Assembly: GCA_001829495.1 (NCBI GenBank)
Contig: MIBJ01000068.1
Location: 55,755 to 119,754 of the forward strand
From: Spirochaetes bacterium RBG_16_49_21
GTDB lineage: Bacteria > Spirochaetota > UBA4802 > UBA5550
DNA length: 64,000 nt
Reading direction: 5' to 3'
Position 1 is the first letter of the stretch. Each line of letters starts with the position of its first letter. Below the pieces are notes generated by a model. That model was not told the DNA's origin. It did not search any database and saw only the letters and a program-made list of their open reading frames with translations. Made by a program: the position numbers and the translations under genes. Positions 33,333 to 41,802 of this stretch are shown piece after piece.

Positions 33333-34127
33333 ATGAAAACGCTCAGCGACAAACTTTTTGAGGCTCTGAAAGGAGAAATGACTCCGAAATTCCTGGCCAC
33401 TTCGGACGGCTCCATTCCCAACGTAGTACCGGTGATTTCAATTGAACCGTATGATCATCGGACTCTTATTTTCGGCGATTTTCTCATGTGGAAGACGGAA
33501 AAAAACCTCAATAGATATACCAAGGTAACCGTGGCGGTCATCACCGAAAAACTCCACGGCGCCGTCATCCGGGGAGAGTTCCTCGGATTCCAGAAGACCG
33601 GCGAGTACGTGGACCGCATAAACGCGACGAAGAACTTCAGATATAATGCGTACACCGGAATCCGCTGCGCCGGCTCCATCGCCGTCACGGATATCACCGA
33701 TCCTTTTCAACTGACCCCGCTTGATGTGCTGAGCGGGAACCTCCTGTCGATGATCGGCAAAGGAAGGGCCATGCGCTTTTCCGAAGGCAGGAGTGTAATG
33801 AACCGGGTTGTGGCCGAAAAGTACGGCAGGCTCAAGGCGGTGAAAGTGCTTTCTTTCATGGACCCGCGGGGATATCCCTTTGCCGTTCCGATCATGTCCA
33901 TACAGCCCGCAGCCGGAGACCTGCTCATATTCAGGAAAAGCCCCATGACGCGATACCTGGGAGATCTCAGGGACGGCGCCGCGGCTGCCGTTTCGGTGAT
34001 CACGTTCGACCCCGTCGCGTTTCAGGTGAAGGGGGTATACCGCAATATTGATAAAAAATACGGAGCAGTTGCGGTAAGCGAGGCCTATCACGCCTCCCCG
34101 CCCCTTCCGGGCAGAAAAATAGCCTGA
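33333..34127 (+). CDS. Pyridoxamine 5'-phosphate oxidase-like FMN-binding protein (tandem)
   Basis: 264 residues containing two split-barrel PNPOx-like domains: residues 1-110 with KFLATSDGSIPNVVPVISIE, and 140-240 with KVLSFMDPRGYPFAVPIMSIQ. Such proteins bind FMN or heme; many are not true pyridoxamine oxidases. GGAGA precedes the ATG. It follows the glycyl radical genes but is separated by the 142-bp element, so shared regulation is uncertain. Function unknown beyond likely flavin binding. Confidence 0.7.
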   Translation: MKTLSDKLFEALKGEMTPKFLATSDGSIPNVVPVISIEPYDHRTLIFGDFLMWKTEKNLNRYTKVTVAVITEKLHGAVIRGEFLGFQKTGEYVDRINATKNFRYNAYTGIRCAGSIAVTDITDPFQLTPLDVLSGNLLSMIGKGRAMRFSEGRSVMNRVVAEKYGRLKAVKVLSFMDPRGYPFAVPIMSIQPAAGDLLIFRKSPMTRYLGDLRDGAAAAVSVITFDPVAFQVKGVYRNIDKKYGAVAVSEAYHASPPLPGRKIA

Positions 34128-34138
34128 ATTTTTAATGA

Positions 34139-34174
34139 GGCTCTGACCCCATATTACTTTCGGGGGTCAGAGCC
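34139..34174. terminator. Hairpin downstream of the PNPOx-like gene
   Basis: GGCTCTGACCCC and GGGGTCAGAGCC (12-bp perfect arms) enclose a 12-nt loop, beginning 12 nt after the stop. No T tract follows. It may be a 3'-end stem or a dispersed palindrome. Confidence 0.5.
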
Positions 34175-34350
34175 GAATATCGTCTGGAAGAGCTAATTTT
34201 AGTAACTACTCCGGTATAATAATGGAACCGCCGATGGACGCAGATGAACGCAGATGAGAATAGGTAAAAACTTAATTGACTCAAGGCATACGGGATACGC
34301 ATAATCTGATGCGGTGCGTATTCTGTTTATTTTGCTTATCGCAATCCACT

Positions 34351-35901
34351 ATGAATAAAAAAAATCAATCAGGCAAAACTAGATCAAAACGCCGTATTTA
34401 TTTCATAACCCCTCTCAATCCCGACAACTTCTGGACCATGCAGAGCTCGGTAAAGGCGGTCGGCGCAAAGACATTGATGCCCAACAACACCCTGGCGACC
34501 CTTATCGCGCTCATCCCGAAGGATCTGGATATTGAATGTGCGTATTGCGACGAAAACATAGCGAACATCGACTTTGATATGGATTGCGATCTGGTCGCAA
34601 TAACCGGCTTCACCGTGCACGCGCACCGGATCAGGGAGATCAGCGGCCGGTTCAGGGAAAAAAAGATACCCGTGGCCCTCGGGGGTCCTTTCGCTACCCT
34701 GTACCCGGATGAAGGGAAAAAGGTTTCAGACCACCTGTTTATTCATGAAGCGGAATACACCTGGCCCCGGTTCTTACGGGAATGGATGGACGGCAAAGCC
34801 CGGCCCCTGTACGAGCAGAAGAGCTTTATCGACATGGCTGACAGCCCGCCGCCGGATTGGTCCCGCATTAAAGGAAAGGATTATCTCTATTTCTCGGTCC
34901 AGACCAGCCGCGGCTGCCCGAACAATTGCGATTTCTGCGACGCGATCCGTCTCGTCGGGCGGCGGTACCGGACCAAAAGGATCGGACAGATCATGACCGA
35001 GATAAAAAACGCCTACAGCGCCGGCGCGGAGACGATCTTCTTTTCCGAGGATAACTTCTTTGTGAAAAAGGAGTTCACCAGGGAATTGCTGACGGAAATC
35101 ATCAGATGGAACTCTTCGCTGACGATACCCGTATCATTCGCGGCCCAGGCTACGATAATGATCGGAAGCGACGAGGAGATATTGAAGCTGCTCGCGGACG
35201 CGCGCTTTTCAGTGGTCTTCCTGGGGGTTGAAAGCATCCGAAAAGAGTGCCTGGCTGAAGTGAACAAGGGGCACCTGCTGAAATACGATCCCTTCCATGC
35301 GGTCACGCGGCTTTCGCGGTACGGAATTCTTCCCTTTATAGGCTTTATCGTCGGATTCGATAACGACGGCCCCGGCACCTTTGCCGAGGTAGAAGAATTT
35401 TTAAACAGGAGCGGAAGCCCCCTCGCGTCGATCAGCATCCTCAACGCCCCGGAGAACACGACGCTCTACAATCGAATGAAGAGCCGCGGCCGCATCGACG
35501 AAAATTTCAAGGGATTGTGGCACCTCTCGACCAATATAATTCCCGTGTCCATGAGCATCCATGAGCTCCTCGAAAACCACCGCAGCCTGTTCCGGAGACT
35601 GTACCAGCCGGAGAATTTCGAAAAAAGGGCCCTGGACTGGCTCTCCAACATTGAATACGTTTCACCTCTGTATAAACATTCAAGAATGAGCTTTTCAAAA
35701 TTCTTCAAGCTGTTTAAAATAATGAACTACTACCTTTTTCATGAACCGAAGCAGGTGAGAAGGCTGTTCTTCCGGATGCTTAAAAATTCATGGAAGATGA
35801 GCCCGCGACTGTTCAAAAAGGCGATCATGGTCATGTCCCAGTACTGCCACTACTATGATTTTTCGCATAATGACGCGTGGCAGTCGTATAAAAAAATCTA
35901 A
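34351..35901 (+). CDS. B12-binding-type radical SAM protein (DUF4070/HpnP-like group)
   Basis: 516 residues from ATG 34351; a longer frame to 34276 exists and neither has a good ribosome site. The N-terminal cobalamin-type Rossmann domain (about 10-150; VALGGPFATLYPDE) lacks an obvious DxHxxG. The radical SAM motif is C189-x3-C193-x2-C196 in SRGCPNNCDFCD, then FFSEDNFFVKKEFT. The C-terminal part resembles DUF4070, seen in hopanoid C2-methylase HpnP and relatives. It may methylate or rearrange a lipid or unknown small molecule; the substrate is unassigned. Confidence 0.8.
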   Translation: MNKKNQSGKTRSKRRIYFITPLNPDNFWTMQSSVKAVGAKTLMPNNTLATLIALIPKDLDIECAYCDENIANIDFDMDCDLVAITGFTVHAHRIREISGRFREKKIPVALGGPFATLYPDEGKKVSDHLFIHEAEYTWPRFLREWMDGKARPLYEQKSFIDMADSPPPDWSRIKGKDYLYFSVQTSRGCPNNCDFCDAIRLVGRRYRTKRIGQIMTEIKNAYSAGAETIFFSEDNFFVKKEFTRELLTEIIRWNSSLTIPVSFAAQATIMIGSDEEILKLLADARFSVVFLGVESIRKECLAEVNKGHLLKYDPFHAVTRLSRYGILPFIGFIVGFDNDGPGTFAEVEEFLNRSGSPLASISILNAPENTTLYNRMKSRGRIDENFKGLWHLSTNIIPVSMSIHELLENHRSLFRRLYQPENFEKRALDWLSNIEYVSPLYKHSRMSFSKFFKLFKIMNYYLFHEPKQVRRLFFRMLKNSWKMSPRLFKKAIMVMSQYCHYYDFSHNDAWQSYKKI

Positions 35902-36230
35902 TTTTTGCCTTGAAAGTGCCTGAAAGGGGACATCCTAATTTAATTTTTTGAGGTTCCCTTATATTTAACTTCTATTTCTTTATCTTGATTTTTTCTTTAA
36001 AAAAATTCCGGCCGGTTTTTCTGGTCTTTTCGTCATCGTTTTGTTTCAGTTCCCGGCGGATTTTATTAACTATGCTGCTCATATATATGCTTTTTAACCC
36101 CTTTCTTTGTATCCCGGCGTGCGGAACTACCGCACCGGGCTCCTCAAGAATGCTCGCTTCCGCATAATGGTCAAGACCATTTTAAGTCCAACTGGTTTGT
36201 ATTGATATAGGTTAAAAGACTGTAGTGCAT
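35902..36230. other. Intergenic stretch with gene remnants
   Basis: This 329-nt gap holds the DNA alkylation repair remnant (35972-36082) and a degenerate flank with GAAAGGGGACATCC, which is often seen near REP-associated transposases. No full gene is supported. A 60-codon open frame at 35985-36167 on the plus strand looks like the antisense shadow of the remnant. Confidence 0.5.
35972..36082 (-). pseudogene. N-terminal remnant of a DNA alkylation repair protein (AlkD-like)
   Basis: 36 residues: MSSIVNKIRRELKQNDDEKT then RKTGRNFFKEKIKIKK and a stop. The pattern of repeated lysines around ELKQNxDEKT and FFKE(K/E)IK matches the start of AlkD-type HEAT-repeat glycosylases, in which about 200 further residues should follow. 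Nothing after the stop continues the fold. It therefore looks like a truncated gene. The resemblance is based on a short segment, so confidence is moderate. Confidence 0.5.
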
Positions 36231-36557
36231 TTAGTCTAATTCAAATGCGATTAATAAAGCCTTATTCAATTGACTTTGTTTTTGATCAGATAATGCGCCG
36301 ATATAATCAGTTAATAAAAATTTCGGTATGCTAATAATTTCATCACAATAAATACAGCTTTCATGTTTTAATCCTTCATCAATTCCAACAGGAACTTGCG
36401 TTGAAATTCCATGATAGTTTGAATAAACGGGAGCACAAATGACTGTAGAAAATTTAGAATCAATCAAGGCTTGTCTGCTAACAACAACAAAAACACGATA
36501 ATTTTTTGAATCGTGTTTAGACCCTTTGTGCACTCTATAAAGATCACCGCGTTTCAA
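36231..36557 (-). CDS. mazF: MazF/PemK-type endoribonuclease toxin
   Basis: 108-residue PemK/MazF fold: [20 protein letters not shown] with the RG(D/E)(V/L) start, RVFVVVSRQ, then [12 protein letters not shown] and late [13 protein letters not shown]. Such toxins cut mRNA at short sequences. It overlaps the antitoxin by 4 nt. The DNA here is clearly more AT-rich than nearby dapL or the radical SAM gene, suggesting recent transfer. It is the second toxin-antitoxin pair in the window. Confidence 0.88.
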   Translation of the reverse strand: MKRGDLYRVHKGSKHDSKNYRVFVVVSRQALIDSKFSTVICAPVYSNYHGISTQVPVGIDEGLKHESCIYCDEIISIPKFLLTDYIGALSDQKQSQLNKALLIAFELD

Positions 36558-36784
36558 ATATTAACCTGATAAGACAAAATATCTTCAGCTTCCTTATTCA
36601 ATTCATCAGCGGAACGATTAATTATATCTAAATCGTTTTTATTTCTTAAATTACGTTTTTTTTGCATTAAATAATTCTTAATAGCTTCCTCAATAAAAAG
36701 AGAGCGATTACCTGATTTAGAGATAATTAAATCAATTTCTTTAAGCAGGTTTTTTGATAAGGTTATTGAAGTTTTTACCTTCAT
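36554..36784 (-). CDS. Ribbon-helix-helix antitoxin of the MazF pair
   Basis: 76 residues. The N-terminus [19 protein letters not shown] forms a ribbon-helix-helix DNA-binding fold, followed by [15 protein letters not shown] typical of RHH antitoxins. The C-terminal acidic helix ([18 protein letters not shown]) should bind the toxin. The ATG lies 6 nt after a -10 element, with no room for a ribosome site. It likely represses its own promoter through ATACTACT repeats. Confidence 0.85.
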   Translation of the reverse strand: MKVKTSITLSKNLLKEIDLIISKSGNRSLFIEEAIKNYLMQKKRNLRNKNDLDIINRSADELNKEAEDILSYQVNI

Positions 36785-36818
36785 ACTACTAATATACTAC
36801 TTTAGTAATACTTGTCAA
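36783..36818 (-). promoter_or_regulatory. Leaderless mazE promoter with 11-bp-spaced operator repeats
   Basis: On the minus strand TTGACA (36813-36818) and TATATT (36791-36796) have a 16-nt spacer. Only 6 nt separate the -10 from the antitoxin ATG (36784). ATACTACT occurs at 36783-36790 and 36794-36801, an 11-bp step that suits tandem binding of a ribbon-helix-helix repressor. Confidence 0.6.
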
Positions 36819-36853
36819 GATTTTATGATAAAATTATTTTTTATTAAGGGCGA

Positions 36854-37012
36854 ATGGCGCAGCCACGGCGGATTGCCGGTTACCCGGCCTACTATATGCT
36901 CAAGTTTTTTTCATGGCTCCGCATCGTAAAAAACCTGAAGCCTTTGCCGGAGCGCATACGGGATAAAGACCGCATAGCGGATACCGACCCGTCAGAGGGA
37001 AAAAAATTTTAA
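36854..37012 (+). CDS. Possible small protein or C-terminal gene fragment
   Basis: 52 codons: MAQPRRIAGYPAYYMLKFFS, then WLRIVKNLKPLPERIRDKDR and a charged tail ending in a stop. The aromatic/hydrophobic then basic layout resembles the C-terminus of a membrane-associated protein, so this may be the tail of a lost gene. AAGGG lies just before the ATG. It is not in the same frame as any neighbour. Coding status is uncertain. Confidence 0.3.
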   Translation: MAQPRRIAGYPAYYMLKFFSWLRIVKNLKPLPERIRDKDRIADTDPSEGKKF

Positions 37013-37198
37013 GTCACCGTTTCCTTTCGTAATGGCTTTTTACGAGTCCGTTAGCAGCAGACCATAAAAACAAACCACCGGCGCAGCACCGGCCATTACA
37101 AACAAACAGGATGAGATTGCATCGTATCCCGTTTTACGGGAATCTAATTCATACTCCAAATAATTTTACGTCTAATTCCGCACTTCAGATTGACAAAA

Positions 37199-37224
37199 CA
37201 GGCATTTGGTACGTCAAATGCCTG
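37199..37224. promoter_or_regulatory. 26-bp palindrome directly before dapL
   Basis: CAGGCATTTG and CAAATGCCTG (perfect 10-bp arms) flank GTACGT, ending one base before the dapL ATG at 37226. A TTGACA (37190-37195) sits just upstream but no good -10 follows at 16-18 nt. It could be a repressor site or an mRNA hairpin occluding the start; no separate Shine-Dalgarno was found. Confidence 0.5.
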
Positions 37225-37225
37225 C

Positions 37226-38449
37226 ATGATACGAGTCAATGAAAACTACCTGAAGCTCAGGGCTTCATACCTGTTTTCCGATATAGCGCGGCGGGTAGCG
37301 GATTACGCGGCTAAAAATCCGGATAAGGAAATAATCAGGCTCGGGATCGGGGACGTGACCTGTCCCCTGCCCCCTGCCTGCATAAGCGCCTTCCACAAGG
37401 CGGTCGGGGAGATGGGGTCGAAAGAGACCTTCCGCGGGTACGGCCCGGAGCAGGGCTACGAATTCCTGCGCGAGGCAATAGCCCGATCCGACTTCCAGGC
37501 GCGCGGGGTACGAATCGAGCCCGATGAGATATTCGTGAGCGACGGCGCCAAGTGCGACACCGGCAACTTCCAGGAGCTCTTCTCCCGCGAGATTGCCGTG
37601 GCGGTTCCCGACCCGGTCTATCCCGTGTACGTGGACACCAATGTTATGGCGGGCAGGAGCGGCGAAAACTGCGGCAACCGGTACCGGGGGCTTATATATT
37701 TAGAGTGCACGGAAGAAAACGGCTTCGTCCCGGACGTCCCGAAGGAGCGGGCGGACCTGATCTACCTCTGCTTCCCCAACAACCCCACCGGGGCCACGGC
37801 CGCGAAGCAAAAGCTCGCCGAATGGGTCCGGTACGCGCATGAAAACCGGTCGCTCATCCTGTTCGACGCAGCGTATGAGAGCTTCATCCGCGACGACGGG
37901 CTCGCCCACAGCATCTTCGAGATCGAGGGCGCTTCCGAGGTGGCAGTCGAATTCCGCAGCTTCTCCAAGACCGCGGGCTTCACCGGAACGCGCTGCGCCT
38001 TTACAGTAATACCGAAGAAATGCAACGCCTTTACCGAAAGCGGCGAGCCGGTGCCTCTCCGGGAGCTCTGGCTCAGGCGGCAGACGACCAAGTTCAACGG
38101 CGTATCCTACCCGGTACAGCGCGCAGCCGAGGCGGTTTACTCTGAGGAGGGGAGACGGCAGGTGAGAGAGCTCGGGGATTATTACCTGAAAAACGCCCGC
38201 CTCATCAAGGAGCGTCTCGGCGGAATCGGATTTCCCTGCTTCGGCGGCGAAAACGCTCCCTATATCTGGGTCAAAGGCGGGAAGGACTCGTGGGCCTTTT
38301 TCGATGAGCTTCTTGAGCGGGCGGGCGTTGTATGCACGCCCGGCGCAGGCTTCGGCTCATGCGGCGAGGGATATATACGATTAAGCGCCTTTAATACCCA
38401 TGAAAACGTGGAGAGGGCGCTCGATCGCATTGAAAAGGCTTTTAAATAA
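37226..38449 (+). CDS. dapL: LL-diaminopimelate aminotransferase
   Basis: 407 residues from ATG 37226; the N-terminus [20 protein letters not shown] matches DapL. PLP lysine is K248 in [15 protein letters not shown] and NNPTGATA are typical fold-type I features. It transfers an amino group from glutamate to tetrahydrodipicolinate in one step to give LL-diaminopimelate for lysine and peptidoglycan. The DapL route is found in Leptospira-like spirochaetes, Chlamydia and several anaerobes. A 26-bp palindrome abuts the start. Confidence 0.93.
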   Translation: MIRVNENYLKLRASYLFSDIARRVADYAAKNPDKEIIRLGIGDVTCPLPPACISAFHKAVGEMGSKETFRGYGPEQGYEFLREAIARSDFQARGVRIEPDEIFVSDGAKCDTGNFQELFSREIAVAVPDPVYPVYVDTNVMAGRSGENCGNRYRGLIYLECTEENGFVPDVPKERADLIYLCFPNNPTGATAAKQKLAEWVRYAHENRSLILFDAAYESFIRDDGLAHSIFEIEGASEVAVEFRSFSKTAGFTGTRCAFTVIPKKCNAFTESGEPVPLRELWLRRQTTKFNGVSYPVQRAAEAVYSEEGRRQVRELGDYYLKNARLIKERLGGIGFPCFGGENAPYIWVKGGKDSWAFFDELLERAGVVCTPGAGFGSCGEGYIRLSAFNTHENVERALDRIEKAFK

Positions 38450-38508
38450 TACCTCGGAACGAATTGCGCAGATAAGTATCCTATCCATATCAGCAAGAGC
38501 GAGGTTTG

Positions 38509-40767
38509 ATGCTGTTTAACTGGTTTATGGAAAATTCCGGCCCGGTTTTTTTGGTTTACGGGTTGACGTATATCATCATCGCCACCGCGGTGCTGGGCCA
38601 CAATAAGAAAGGAAGCGAATACGGCCTTGCGGGTGTACTGTGGCTTTTCGCCGCCTATGCCCTGCTGCACGCGCCCGGCGATTTCATCGACATGTGGCAG
38701 GCGATTTCCCGCAATACGGATCAGGGCTTGAAGAATGTCGGCGTTTATATGACCTACCTTTCATATCTGTTTCTTTTTGAATTCGGCAGAAGGGTGCTGA
38801 AGTTAGCTTTTCCTGATTCATTGCTTCTTCGGGACTATCTGACACCCGTGGTGTCGGTCATGGTGCCGGCAGCGTCTGCGTTTTCCGGTGATTTCTGGAA
38901 CAATCTCGATCCGTTCATCGGATACATTTTAAGGTTCCCGGGAGGAATCATGGCCGGCGCGGGTATAATCCTCTATTATGAGAACCTTCCGGCCTCGATG
39001 AAAGTCGTCCGCATGAGAAAATACTTTTACCTGTTCGGCATCGCCCTTGTTCTGTGGGCGGTCTTTTGCGGACTTATAAGGGCGAAGGGTTCTGTTTTTC
39101 CGTCGACGCTCTTCAATATTGATTCGTTCTTCAGTTTTACGCATATTCCCGTGTACGTTTTCAGGTCGCTGTGCGGTCTTTCAGCCGTCTGGTCGATAAT
39201 CGGCATGTTGAATGTTTTCAACCATGAAAAGCAGATGCGCATCAAGGCTGCGCTGGACGGGGAGCGCAAGACAAGGGAATACCTCGCCAGGGTCATCGCG
39301 AATATCACCGACCCGCTGGTTGTCACCGACGGTGCGGGCAGGATCGTGATGACGAACCGGGCCCTCGTATCGATGATCGGCCGGGAGGAAAGCGATCTCC
39401 TGGGCGATCATGTCAAATCCATCATTCACGCGGACGACTGGGAGGGAATAATTCTTCCGGTCTTCAGGTCCGGAGAGACCTTTGAAGGCGAGGTTCAATT
39501 AAGAAAGCCGGACGGAGAAAAAATACACGCGGTATATTCCATAACGCCGATCATCAACGCGGGCGACGGAAGCATCGACGGTTTTGTCGGAATCGCGAAG
39601 GAAACAAGCATCAGGAAAAGGATCGAGGCGGCGCTTGGCTCTATGGCGCTGCAGGCCAATGCATCCGCCCGGAATCCGGATTCCCGTGACTCGTCGAACG
39701 ATACCTTTCGAGTGGAAAACGTCAAGCGCAACGTGGTCGACCTGGCCCTGCTCGACTCCTACCAGTTTCTCCAGACGATCATCGACAGCGTGGACGACGA
39801 GGTGATCGTACGAAACAGGGCGAACCGGGTGGAGATGATGAATTACGCCGCCAGGAAGCGCATGCTGGACCGCGACCGGTACGAGGCATGTTGCGTGAAC
39901 GTACTTGACGGCGCCGCTTATCCCTGCGATGATTGCGGCACGGGGGACCTGGTCTCCGTCGTGAAGGCGGCGGAGAAGACGGTCTTTTTCGAAAGGAATT
40001 TCACTCTCGCGGAAAAGAAGCGGACGTTCGAGGTTTCGGCGAGCCCGCTTTTCGGCGATAACGGCGAATTCGTCGGAATCGTAGAGGTGGGAAGGGACGT
40101 GACCGAGCGAAGGGCCCTGGAGCGGGACGTCCTGAAGGTCTACGAAACGGAGCGGCAGCGCATCGGCCAGGACCTCCATGACGACCTGATGCAGAACCTG
40201 ATCGGCATCGACGTGCTGCTGAAAATGGTAACGAATTCCCTGAAACAGAAAAACGCGTCCGGAGTCGTCCTTGATGAGGAGTCCGCTAGGCTGAAGGAAG
40301 TCACGCATTTCCTTGGAAATGCTGTATCGAAGTCGCGCCGCCTCGCGAGGGGATTGTGCCCTGTCGATATGAACTGCGAAGGCTTTCTGCCGGCGATCAG
40401 GCAGATGGCCGAGGAAATCACCGGTATCTACAATATAGACTGCTCGGTGGAAATCGAGGAGGAAATGCCCGGCTTGGACGAACTGACCATGCGGCATATC
40501 TATTATATAATCCGGGAGGCGGTCACCAACGCGGTCAAACATAGCGGCGCCACCGGAATAGATGTCGAGCTCCTGAAGGAAGGAAGCGGACTGGCAATAG
40601 CGGTGAGGGACAACGGCAACGGCTGCGGGGGAATACACGACTGCGGTAACGGGCTCGGGCTGCGCATCATGAAATATAGGGCGGACATTATCGGCGCCGA
40701 GCTTAAAATCGAGAGCGCTTCAACGGGTACCTCCGTCAAATGCCTGCTAAAAAAGCAAGACGATTGA
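38509..40767 (+). CDS. Membrane PAS sensor histidine kinase (HisKA_3 family)
   Basis: 752 residues from ATG 38509 (GAGG upstream). Six or seven N-terminal helices (about 1-240) resemble a 7TM sensor. PAS 1 (about 265-375) ends in GFVGIAKETS. PAS 2 (about 420-540) contains a four-cysteine patch CCVNVLDGAAYPCDDC, which could bind a metal or sense redox. HisKA_3 has phosphoacceptor H557 in IGQDLHDDLMQN. The ATPase ends GNGLGLRIMKYRADIIGAEL. It is paired with the response regulator and lies upstream of the two molybdoenzyme operons. It probably senses an electron acceptor or redox state. Confidence 0.87.
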   Translation: MLFNWFMENSGPVFLVYGLTYIIIATAVLGHNKKGSEYGLAGVLWLFAAYALLHAPGDFIDMWQAISRNTDQGLKNVGVYMTYLSYLFLFEFGRRVLKLAFPDSLLLRDYLTPVVSVMVPAASAFSGDFWNNLDPFIGYILRFPGGIMAGAGIILYYENLPASMKVVRMRKYFYLFGIALVLWAVFCGLIRAKGSVFPSTLFNIDSFFSFTHIPVYVFRSLCGLSAVWSIIGMLNVFNHEKQMRIKAALDGERKTREYLARVIANITDPLVVTDGAGRIVMTNRALVSMIGREESDLLGDHVKSIIHADDWEGIILPVFRSGETFEGEVQLRKPDGEKIHAVYSITPIINAGDGSIDGFVGIAKETSIRKRIEAALGSMALQANASARNPDSRDSSNDTFRVENVKRNVVDLALLDSYQFLQTIIDSVDDEVIVRNRANRVEMMNYAARKRMLDRDRYEACCVNVLDGAAYPCDDCGTGDLVSVVKAAEKTVFFERNFTLAEKKRTFEVSASPLFGDNGEFVGIVEVGRDVTERRALERDVLKVYETERQRIGQDLHDDLMQNLIGIDVLLKMVTNSLKQKNASGVVLDEESARLKEVTHFLGNAVSKSRRLARGLCPVDMNCEGFLPAIRQMAEEITGIYNIDCSVEIEEEMPGLDELTMRHIYYIIREAVTNAVKHSGATGIDVELLKEGSGLAIAVRDNGNGCGGIHDCGNGLGLRIMKYRADIIGAELKIESASTGTSVKCLLKKQDD

Positions 40768-40777
40768 GGGGGCTTGC

Positions 40778-41449
40778 ATGAGCACGGTAGGAGGATTGAA
40801 AAGGAAAAAAATATTCATTGTCGACGACCATCCCGTTTTCCGATACGGGCTTTCCCAGCTCATCAACCTCGAAATGGGTATGACGGTCTGCGGCGAGGCG
40901 GATAGCGCGGAAAAGGCGCTGCCGATGATACGGGAGCTGAAGCCGGACCTCGTTATCGTCGATATCGGGCTCGAGGGGCAAAGCGGCCTTGAGCTCACGA
41001 AAGACATCGCCTCCCTCGGCGGGAACCTTCCGGTGCTGATCGTTTCGATGTACGACGAGACCCTGTACGCCGAGCGCGCCCTGAGGCAGGGGGCCCGCGG
41101 GTACGTCATGAAGCAGAAGACCTATGAGACCGTGATCACCGCCATCAGACGGATCCTTGAGGGCGGCATATACCTCAGCGACCAGGTCTCGGAGAAAATC
41201 ATCACAAAGGCCGTCACCGTCGGAAGCGCGAAAGAGAAAACGCCCCTCGCGGAGCTCACCGACAGAGAGATCGAGGTACTGCGCCTGATCGGAAACGGTA
41301 AGAGCACCCGTGAAATATCGACGACCCTTAACCTGAGCGTGAATACCATCAACACCTACCGGGAGCGCATCAAGGTGAAACTCAATTTAAAAAACCACCT
41401 GGAGCTGCAGAAGTTCGCGATCCACTGGACGGATAAAAAAGAAATGTAA
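40778..41449 (+). CDS. NarL/FixJ-family response regulator
   Basis: 223 residues. The receiver domain (12-130) has phosphoacceptor D62 in VIVDIGLEG with acidic residues in VDDHPVF. The C-terminal LuxR-type helix-turn-helix reads LTDREIEVLRLIGNGKSTRE then NLSVNTINTYRERI. It starts 10 nt after the kinase. By position and family it is the likely activator of the duplicated promoter at 41571-41598 and 46529-46556. TtrSR of Salmonella plays the same role for ttrBCA, but these sensors are different. Confidence 0.92.
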   Translation: MSTVGGLKRKKIFIVDDHPVFRYGLSQLINLEMGMTVCGEADSAEKALPMIRELKPDLVIVDIGLEGQSGLELTKDIASLGGNLPVLIVSMYDETLYAERALRQGARGYVMKQKTYETVITAIRRILEGGIYLSDQVSEKIITKAVTVGSAKEKTPLAELTDREIEVLRLIGNGKSTREISTTLNLSVNTINTYRERIKVKLNLKNHLELQKFAIHWTDKKEM

Positions 41450-41481
41450 TATTTATCGCCGGCTGACGCCCGCGACCCAAA

Positions 41482-41802
41482 CGGACTAATCCTTTTTCCA
41501 GCCGTCCTGTGGTCGGACGTACCACGTAATAAAAACAGAATAGACCACACAAAAATAAACAATCATGCGATTGCGTTTCCCGCCGTATCGTGTATTATAC
41601 CCCCATATCTTTGTTTAATCGCTCCTGTCAGGAGTGCGGCCCGGCCGTTTTGCCGGAATTTGATGAAAAATTTATTAATCCAACTCCAGTGTATTACGCG
41701 CCATGAGGAAGGAGGAGTCATAATGACAAAGAAAAAAACAAAGACCACGCCAACTCAACGCGACGGCGATACGTCGGCAAAAGACGCCGGAAAAAACATA
41801 TC
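41482..41802. repeat. Duplicated leader, copy 1 (321 bp)
   Basis: It is nearly identical to 46440-46762: both begin CGGACTAATCC and end at CATATC, with scattered substitutions and small indels. The repeat covers the presumed promoter, 5' UTR with hairpins, ribosome site GGAGGAG, and the first 27 codons of the iron-sulfur subunit gene, where only one residue differs (Thr17 here, Met17 in copy 2). Sequence identity ends abruptly inside the reading frame. Copy 1 leads an AT-rich operon. Confidence 0.9.
41571..41598 (+). promoter_or_regulatory. Candidate promoter in duplicated leader, copy 1
   Basis: TTGCGT and TATTAT with a 16-nt spacer. The spacer is conserved in copy 2, where the -10 reads TAATAT. 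The weak -35 suggests activator dependence. Downstream hairpins (CTCCT-GTC-AGGAG and CCGGC-CGTTTT-GCCGG) lie in the untranslated leader. Confidence 0.45.

Larger units (their letters stand above)
36785..37225. other. Intergenic stretch between mazEF and dapL
   Basis: The 441-nt gap contains the leaderless mazE promoter, a possible 52-codon gene or gene fragment (36854-37012), and the 26-bp palindrome that ends one base before dapL. The stretch 37013-37180 shows no feature I can support. Confidence 0.5.

Noticed and set aside
34228..34262. Imperfect tandem GACGCAGATGA-type units
   Set aside because: Only two partial units; resembles a common genomic repeat remnant and is too short to be a CRISPR or a VNTR array.
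35985..36167. 60-codon plus-strand open frame
   Set aside because: Antisense to the AlkD-like remnant, with no ribosome site.
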